A DNA stretch of 5,128 nucleotides from DATHGT01 sp035317605 (lineage in GTDB: Bacteria; Methylomirabilota; Methylomirabilia; Rokubacteriales; CSP1-6), in NCBI GenBank assembly GCA_035317605.1, contig DATHGT010000355.1, positions 1 to 5,128 on the forward strand, given 5' to 3'. Positions 1 through 5,128 of the stretch are shown piece by piece (positions within the stretch are counted from its first letter, which is position 1; each line of letters opens with the position of its first letter). The notes under the pieces are model-generated. The model was not told the origin of the DNA. It saw only the letters and a list, made by a program, of their open reading frames with translations, and did no database searches. The translations under genes were made by a program, and so were the position numbers.

Positions 1-221
1 CGCTCACGCGCGGCGTTGAGGTTCCAGCCGATCCGCCAGCTCAGCCAGTGAGCGCACGAGCTGAAGCCGTGGTTCCATCCGCCGCGCGCGTCGAACTCGC
101 GGATGAGGTCGAGCAGGCGCGCGCCCGCGGCTTCGAGGTGCGCTGACAACTCGGCGATCTCGTCGGCGAGGAGGTCCGTCTCTGCGAGGGGCTCGGGAGT
201 GGCGACGACGTCGATGCTCAT
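1..221 (-). CDS. DUF222 (13E12-type) domain protein, N-terminal fragment cut by the left window edge
   Basis: Reading leftward from ATG at 221 gives 73 codons before the window ends. The first 25 or so residues are acidic and variable. They lead into a helix-forming stretch (LLDLIREFDARGGW, residues 36-49) and then SCAHWLSWRIG (55-65) and NAARE (69-73). This Cys-Ala-His-Trp block is the hallmark of the DUF222 domain. In complete members the domain is followed by a C-terminal HNH endonuclease motif, which would lie outside this window. These proteins occur in many copies in actinobacteria, deltaproteobacteria and Rokubacteria-like genomes. Their cellular role is not established, although the HNH motif implies DNA cleavage. 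The start is supported by an AGGGGG Shine-Dalgarno 8 nt upstream. The overlapping longer reading frame on this strand gives an arginine-rich, low-complexity protein with no family resemblance. I am confident of the family, but not of whether the full gene is intact. Confidence 0.85.
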   Translation of the reverse strand, partial: MSIDVVATPEPLAETDLLADEIAELSAHLEAAGARLLDLIREFDARGGWNHGFSSCAHWLSWRIGWNLNAARE

Positions 222-229
222 AGGTGTGT

Positions 230-235
230 CCCCCT
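230..235 (-). promoter_or_regulatory. Shine-Dalgarno of the DUF222 gene
   Basis: On the minus strand AGGGGG lies 8 nt before the ATG at 221. It fixes this ATG as the start, rather than the out-of-frame ATG at 312. Confidence 0.6.
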
Positions 236-247
236 GATGATGCAGCG

Positions 248-253
248 ACTCTA
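248..253 (-). promoter_or_regulatory. Possible -10 box of the DUF222 gene
   Basis: TAGAGT on the minus strand sits in the context GGTGTAGAGT, about 27 nt upstream of the start codon. This would give a leader of roughly 20 nt that includes the Shine-Dalgarno. No good -35 hexamer is visible 16-18 bp further upstream. A similar GGTGTAG string precedes the importer operon at 2610-2616. The assignment is tentative. Confidence 0.25.
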
Positions 254-442
254 CACCCGGGTTTTCGACCGACCTGGGAGCGGCCAGAATGCGCGTTGAT
301 CCGACGATCCATGATTTTTCCGTGTGAGCTTCGTCAGACCGGCTGTCGCGCGCCCTGCGTCACGCTGAGACGGGATTTTCCGGCGGCTGGGAACCGGCGT
401 GGGTGTGCATGAGGAAACGTGTCAAGGGAAAACTTCGCGCGG

Positions 443-461
443 AGTCGGCGACGCGCCGACT
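443..461 (-). terminator. Hairpin after the hydrolase gene, probable transcription terminator
   Basis: AGTCGGCG (443-450) pairs perfectly with CGCCGACT (454-461) around a 3-nt loop, giving an 8-bp G/C-rich stem. It begins 7 nt beyond the hydrolase stop codon in the direction of transcription. The T-run that follows is poor and late: four T residues, complement of 429-432, about 10 nt after the stem. It is therefore not a textbook rho-independent terminator, but its position at the end of the two-gene unit fits termination or 3'-end protection. Confidence 0.5.
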
Positions 462-477
462 GAGCAACTCAGCTCAG
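460..477. repeat. Second inverted repeat, overlapping the hydrolase stop codon
   Basis: CTGAGC (460-465) and GCTCAG (472-477) flank a 6-nt spacer that contains the TGA stop (469-471, minus strand). The left arm shares its first two bases with the last two of the neighbouring 443-461 hairpin, so the two stems would compete at the junction. The stem is only 6 bp, so chance occurrence is possible. Confidence 0.35.
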
Positions 478-1425
478 CAGCGTTCGCCGGAAAAACGCGA
501 TCATCTCCTCGCGGAAGAGCGCGGCCTGGTCGCCCTGCGGGCCGAGACTGGCGCCGCGCACGCCGTAGCCGGCCTTGAGCGCGTACACCGCGAGATGTCG
601 GTCGACGAGCGCGGGGTCCGCTTCACCCGTGACGGGATGGATGAACGCGCCGTCGTCCGCGAGGTAGGCGGTCGGCGCTCCCGGCGAAATCCGCGCATCC
701 TCGAAGCGCGTGAGCGGTTCCGCACGATCGAAGCTGTGCGCGGCACCCGGAACGATGCGGACCGACGCAGTGCCGCCGCGGAGCCGGATCGCCTGCACGT
801 GACCCTGGACCTGTTGAGGACTGACCCACTCGTCCCGATCACCCACGATCGCGCGCACCTCGGTGGGGCCGACGTGGGGATCGAGGAACTGGTGGCCGCA
901 CCATGGATAGGCGGCCAGCACCGCGCGCGCGGCGAGCGCGGGCGCGTGCACGGCCTCGGCGAAGCGGCGAGTGACGGCCGTGAGCACCGCGGAGCCGCCC
1001 CGGCTGTGCCCCTGCAGGGCGATCCGTCGCGGATCGATCTCGGGGCGGGCGGCGAGCGCGGCTACCGTCGCCGCCACGTCGAAGGCCGAGGCGGCGAAGG
1101 AGAACTGGGTCTGGTTCGCGACCGTGGAGGTCACTCCGCGCGCGCCGAAGGGATCGAGCACGAAGGCAGCGAGTCCGAGCCCGGTGAGCGTTTCGGCGTG
1201 GGCGAGATGAACCCGCGCGATGCCGAGGCTGCCGGGCACGATGACAACCACCGGCGCCGGAGGCCGGGCGTCGCCCGGCACGAACAGCTTGCCGTCGACG
1301 GTGACGCGCGGCATCGCCTCGCGCCTGCTGATGACCTGCCAGTAGTTGAGCGGGTTGGCGCTCGGGACCTCGATCGTCTCGCCGCGCACGCCGGCGAGGA
1401 CGACGTCGCGATCACGAAAGCGCAC
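469..1425 (-). CDS. Dienelactone-hydrolase-family alpha/beta hydrolase (serine nucleophile)
   Basis: The 318-residue protein has an alpha/beta-hydrolase core and probably cleaves an ester, lactone or related bond in the cytoplasm; no signal peptide is visible. The visible order is an N-terminal beta region with SANPLNYWQVI (22-32), a strand and oxyanion turn VIVPGSLG (61-68), the LDPFGARG motif (90-97) common in this subfamily, the nucleophile elbow GHSRGG with Ser141 (139-144), the acid turn GDRDEW with Asp196 (195-200), and His230 in PGAAHSFDR. The C-terminal segment after His230 (about 88 residues) is usual for the 300-330 residue members. The chosen start is GTG at 1425, because conserved-looking sequence begins soon after it. 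It lies 5 nt past the dioxygenase stop and has no Shine-Dalgarno, so translational coupling is likely. ATG at 1314 would remove the N-terminal strand. Classical dienelactone hydrolases use Cys, so true dienelactone activity is doubtful. The family call is firm; the substrate is unknown. Confidence 0.85.
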   Translation of the reverse strand: MRFRDRDVVLAGVRGETIEVPSANPLNYWQVISRREAMPRVTVDGKLFVPGDARPPAPVVVIVPGSLGIARVHLAHAETLTGLGLAAFVLDPFGARGVTSTVANQTQFSFAASAFDVAATVAALAARPEIDPRRIALQGHSRGGSAVLTAVTRRFAEAVHAPALAARAVLAAYPWCGHQFLDPHVGPTEVRAIVGDRDEWVSPQQVQGHVQAIRLRGGTASVRIVPGAAHSFDRAEPLTRFEDARISPGAPTAYLADDGAFIHPVTGEADPALVDRHLAVYALKAGYGVRGASLGPQGDQAALFREEMIAFFRRTLLS

Positions 1426-1430
1426 GGCGG

Positions 1431-2474
1431 TCAGGCGGGTTGGGCGATGCCGCCGCGCGGGACGGCTGACGCGATCGAGCCCCAGATCGGCAGGTAGCTC
1501 GGGGGCAGCGCGCGGCTGTTGGGCGCCGCCAGCCAGAGGCGCAGCAGCAAGCGATCCTGGTCGGCGCCGTCGGAGTCCTCGTAATGCGTCCGGCCGTGAT
1601 AGATCACGTGGTTGTTCAGCAGCTGGAGATCGCCGGGCTCGAAGTCCATCGTGAAGCACAGCTCCTCGCAGAGCGCTGCGTGCAGGTCGAGGGCTTCGTC
1701 GTGCGCCGCGGTCATGCGCGGGACGTCCGGGAGCTTCTGCGCGGCCTCGACGAACGTCCGCGAGTACTGCGTGGTGAACTTGCCCTCGTGCCAGCAGAAG
1801 ATCGGCATCGGGAAGACCTTGCGCTCGCCGCCGGCCTCCTCGCCCTGGCGGCTGCGCCAGTAGTCCTGGCAGAGGAGCGCGTGGAGGTCGGGCCGGCGCC
1901 GGGCGATCTCGTTCGACACGCTCACCGCGCTCACGATCTGGCTGAGGCCACCCGCCTTTGCCCGCCGCACGGTGAGCAGGCCCACCGCGTCGCAGCGATC
2001 GGTGTGAAAACGCAACGGCCCCGCCGACCGCGCCTTGGAGCGCGACGAGCGGCCGAGCGTCGCGTCCATCGAGGGTTCGCGCACGACGCCGTAGCGCCGG
2101 TTCTCGTCGCGCACTTCGCCGATCAGCTCACCGGCGGCGTTCTGGTAGCGCGGCCAGCCGAGGTGACAGCCGAGACCCCAGTAGAGCGTCTTCAGCTCTT
2201 CGTCGCCGTAGCGATCGACGGGGATGCCGCGCAGGAGCGCGAAGCCGCGCCCGTTCTCCAGCTCGTCGAGCACCCCGGCGAGGTCGCGCGAGAGCGTCGG
2301 CAGCGGGAACTGCTCGGGGCCGAACTTCGGCCACGCCAGGCCGAGACGCTGGACACCGCGCAGCGCGGCGTCCAGCTCGTCGATCGCGCGCGCGGACAGC
2401 GGGCGGATCCACTCGGTGGAGGCCGCCATGTCGCGGCCGAGCCAGGCTTGAGGACCGCTGATCGTGGGGACCAT
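1431..2474 (-). CDS. TauD/TfdA-family 2-oxoglutarate/Fe(II)-dependent dioxygenase
   Basis: The 347-residue enzyme probably hydroxylates or oxidatively cleaves a small substrate, coupled to conversion of 2-oxoglutarate to succinate and CO2. The N-terminal block (SGPQAWLGRDM, 6-16) and the GFALLRGIPV strand (77-86) are typical of the 340-360 residue branch of the family. The iron triad is visible as His157 and Asp159 in FHTDRCD (156-162) and His293 in NNHVIYHGR (287-295). Arg308 and Arg312 in DRLLLRLWL (307-315) have the spacing of the two TauD arginines near 2-oxoglutarate. Start: ATG at 2474 begins the conserved N-terminus. The upstream ATG at 2561 would add 29 arginine-rich residues unlike the family. 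No Shine-Dalgarno precedes 2474. It is the first gene of a leftward pair with the hydrolase, divergent from the importer. The family is clear; the substrate (taurine, an aryloxy acid, a gamma-butyrobetaine-like compound or other) cannot be told. Confidence 0.9.
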   Translation of the reverse strand: MVPTISGPQAWLGRDMAASTEWIRPLSARAIDELDAALRGVQRLGLAWPKFGPEQFPLPTLSRDLAGVLDELENGRGFALLRGIPVDRYGDEELKTLYWGLGCHLGWPRYQNAAGELIGEVRDENRRYGVVREPSMDATLGRSSRSKARSAGPLRFHTDRCDAVGLLTVRRAKAGGLSQIVSAVSVSNEIARRRPDLHALLCQDYWRSRQGEEAGGERKVFPMPIFCWHEGKFTTQYSRTFVEAAQKLPDVPRMTAAHDEALDLHAALCEELCFTMDFEPGDLQLLNNHVIYHGRTHYEDSDGADQDRLLLRLWLAAPNSRALPPSYLPIWGSIASAVPRGGIAQPA

Positions 2475-2612
2475 CGCGCGCGTATGGTAGCGCAGTTCCC
2501 CGGCGGTGCGGGCCCGGCTGCTCAAAGAACGGGCTTTGTCGGGACGAGCGAGCCTACGCAACGCGCAGCCGCGATGGACCGGTGGCGCGATCTATTCGAT
2601 TCTGCGTCGGTG

Positions 2613-2618
2613 TAGTCT
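2613..2618 (+). promoter_or_regulatory. Possible -10 box of the importer operon
   Basis: TAGTCT lies in the context CGGTGTAGTCTGG, about 58 nt upstream of the binding-protein ATG. Transcription would start near 2625, inside the palindrome at 2625-2640. No convincing -35 hexamer stands 16-18 bp upstream (2590-2596 reads ATCTATT). It resembles the GGTGTAGAGT upstream of the DUF222 gene. The assignment is tentative. Confidence 0.25.
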
Positions 2619-2624
2619 GGTACG

Positions 2625-2640
2625 TCGTTTGCGCAAGCGA
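2625..2640. promoter_or_regulatory. 16-bp near-perfect palindrome, candidate operator
   Basis: TCGTTTGCGCAAGCGA is self-complementary except for one base pair (2628 against 2637), with a perfect TTGCGCAA core at 2629-2636. It lies 36 nt before the importer start codon, just downstream of the possible -10 box and within the divergent intergenic region. That is where a dimeric repressor site would be expected. No regulator gene is visible in the window. A palindrome of this quality is expected by chance about once or twice in 5 kb, so only its position makes it notable. Confidence 0.35.
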
Positions 2641-2665
2641 GTCCGGCTGCTTCAACGATCGGCAC

Positions 2666-2672
2666 GGAGGAG
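2666..2672 (+). promoter_or_regulatory. Strong Shine-Dalgarno of the binding-protein gene
   Basis: GGAGGAG ends 4 nt before the ATG at 2677. It decides this start over the upstream in-frame ATG at 2506, and it fits the signal peptide that begins there. Confidence 0.85.
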
Positions 2673-2676
2673 ACCC

Positions 2677-3687
2677 ATGATCAGACGTCCTGTCCTCATC
2701 TTGTTCGCGAGCATCATCGCCCTCGGCTTCGGCGCCACCTCCGTGCTCTCACAGGGAGCGCCGGGCAAGGTCGCCATGCTCTTGCCGGGCAGCGTCAACG
2801 ACCAGAGCTGGAATGCCGCGGGTTACGCCGGGCTGCTCAAGCTCAAGGACACGGGGCTGGAGATCGCCTATTCCGAGAACGTCCAGGCGGCCGATCACGT
2901 GGAGGCGATGAAAGACTACGCCCGGCGTGGCTTCAGCCCGATCATCGGCCACTCCGGACGCTTCCTCTCGGCCGCGCAGCGGGTGGGGCCGGAGTTCACG
3001 AAGACGACCTTCCTCGTCGGCTCCGGCTCGGGAGGGCAAGCCAACGTCATCTCGCTCGACGTGGCCAACGAGCAGTACGCCTACGTGGTCGGCGTGCTCG
3101 CCGGGAAGATGACCAAGACCGGAAAGGTCGGCGCCGTGGCCGGGCTCGAGGGCTTGCCCAACATGATCGCGAGCATGGGCGGGTTCCGGCTCGGCGTGAA
3201 GAGTGTCAGGCCCGAGGCCGAGGTGAAGATCATCTACCTCCAGTCAATGGAGGACCCGGCGGCGGCCAAGGAGGCGACGTTCTCGCTGATCGCGGGCGGC
3301 GCCGACGTGGTCGCCGGCAAGCTCAACGCCGGCCAATCAGGCATCATCCAGGCCGCCAAGGAGAAGAACGTCTTCGCCACCGGCCGCTCGGTGGGGCACA
3401 CCGCGATCGCCCCCGAGCGCGTGCTCACCAACATCGACGAGAAGTGGTCGGACATCTACGCCGCGGCGGTGACCGAGCTGCGGGCCGGCAAGCTCTCCGG
3501 CCACTACGTCGCCTACGGCTACAACACCCCGACCGGCGGCGCCGAGCTTCGCTACTCCGCCGACCGCGCGCTGAATCCCGCGGTGCCCGCCGCGGTGGCG
3601 GCGGAGCTGGAGACGGTCAAGAAGAAGATCGCGTCCGGCGAGATCAAGGTGAAGCCGACCAAGGACGACGCGCGCGGCGGCGCCTGA
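2677..3687 (+). CDS. BMP/PnrA-family ABC transporter substrate-binding protein
   Basis: The 336-residue periplasmic receptor belongs to an ABC importer of the basic membrane protein (BMP) family, whose characterised members mostly bind purine nucleosides. Residues 1-25 form a Sec signal peptide: MIRR, a hydrophobic core (5-20), then VLS before Gln26 as a likely signal peptidase I site. The protein contains no cysteine, so it is not a lipoprotein. The first lobe starts with VAMLLPGSVNDQSWN (32-46), the family's ligand-contact segment, here with Trp45 where Phe is common. The lobe crossover YVVGVLAGKMTKTGKVGAVAG (136-156) and the MGGFRLGVK block (167-175) are typical. EDPAAAKEA (192-200) and GGADVV (207-212) match the second lobe, and LTNIDEKWSDIY (250-261) the C-terminal part. 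Length is usual for the family. It is followed after 16 nt by its ATPase gene. The family is certain; the ligand is not, because the GVD motif of the usual pocket reads GRS (236-238). Confidence 0.92.
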   Translation: MIRRPVLILFASIIALGFGATSVLSQGAPGKVAMLLPGSVNDQSWNAAGYAGLLKLKDTGLEIAYSENVQAADHVEAMKDYARRGFSPIIGHSGRFLSAAQRVGPEFTKTTFLVGSGSGGQANVISLDVANEQYAYVVGVLAGKMTKTGKVGAVAGLEGLPNMIASMGGFRLGVKSVRPEAEVKIIYLQSMEDPAAAKEATFSLIAGGADVVAGKLNAGQSGIIQAAKEKNVFATGRSVGHTAIAPERVLTNIDEKWSDIYAAAVTELRAGKLSGHYVAYGYNTPTGGAELRYSADRALNPAVPAAVAAELETVKKKIASGEIKVKPTKDDARGGA

Positions 3688-3703
3688 TCGTCCTCCGGCG
3701 AGC

Positions 3704-5128
<1,425 letters not shown>

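Larger units (their letters stand above)
222..468. other. Intergenic region between hydrolase stop and DUF222 start
   Basis: About 247 bp carry no convincing gene. Short frames crossing it (for example plus-strand 224-412) lack a ribosome binding site and family resemblance. The region is visibly richer in A/T runs (near 261-265, 312-318, 373-380 and 429-432) than the coding DNA around it. It holds the leader signals of the DUF222 gene at its left end and the hairpin after the hydrolase gene at its right end. A weak hairpin, CCCGGG against CCTGGG with one G-T pair, lies at 257-279. Confidence 0.6.

Noticed and set aside
4..312. Minus-strand open frame starting at ATG 312
   Set aside because: Its product is Arg/Pro-rich and has no Shine-Dalgarno. 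The other frame from ATG 221 gives the recognisable DUF222 sequence.
222..412. Small plus-strand frame of 62 codons in the left intergenic region
   Set aside because: It has no ribosome site or recognisable features and runs over the promoter region of the DUF222 gene.
403..1497. Long plus-strand open frame of 364 codons
   Set aside because: It lies opposite the hydrolase gene. Its protein is rich in Arg, Gly and Glu, with no domain order or ribosome site, as expected of an antisense frame in GC-rich DNA.
2475..2561. N-terminal extension of the dioxygenase from ATG 2561
   Set aside because: The 29 extra residues are Arg-rich and unlike the family, and conserved sequence begins at ATG 2474.
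1584..2615. Long plus-strand open frame of 343 codons
   Set aside because: It is antisense to the dioxygenase gene, whose His-x-Asp...His motif and family structure are clear. The plus-strand product is low complexity.
2506..2676. N-terminal extension of the binding protein from ATG 2506
   Set aside because: It would place 57 basic residues before a complete signal peptide. The strong GGAGGAG at 2666-2672 points to ATG 2677.

Overview
The window is GC-rich, densely coded bacterial DNA with five protein genes, two of them cut by the window edges. Gene content and style suggest an uncultivated soil or subsurface lineage of the Candidatus Rokubacteria/Methylomirabilota or deltaproteobacterial type. 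The clues are strong G/C bias at third codon positions, a DUF222 protein with the SCAHWLSWR motif, a TauD-like dioxygenase, a dienelactone-hydrolase-like enzyme and a BMP-type ABC importer. The substrate-binding protein has a cleavable signal peptide with no lipobox cysteine, which fits a cell with a periplasm. This placement is inference from gene style only.

Layout, left to right. (1) 1-221, minus strand: the N-terminal part of a DUF222 (13E12-type) protein that runs off the left edge. It has a clear Shine-Dalgarno and a possible -10 box. (2) 222-468: a non-coding gap. Its right end holds a perfect 8-bp-stem hairpin just after the stop of the next gene, probably a terminator. (3) 469-1425 and 1431-2474, minus strand: a tight two-gene unit, transcribed right to left. 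The TauD/TfdA-like 2-oxoglutarate/Fe(II) dioxygenase comes first, then, 5 nt later, a serine-nucleophile alpha/beta hydrolase of the dienelactone hydrolase family. (4) 2475-2676: a divergent intergenic region holding the start regions of both units. It includes a near-perfect 16-bp palindrome and a strong Shine-Dalgarno for the rightward genes. (5) 2677-3687 and 3704-5128, plus strand: a BMP/PnrA-like periplasmic substrate-binding protein followed by the two-domain ATPase of the same importer, cut at the right edge. The permease genes would be expected just beyond it.

The arrangement suggests one uptake-and-breakdown locus. The importer would bring in a small, possibly nucleoside-like or other polar compound, and the divergently transcribed dioxygenase and hydrolase would process it. 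The linkage is inferred from gene order; the substrate cannot be read from the sequence. I see no RNA genes, CRISPR arrays, insertion sequences or attachment sites. The main oddities are a strongly degenerate second nucleotide-binding domain, an altered ligand pocket in the binding protein, and the palindrome at the importer's promoter.
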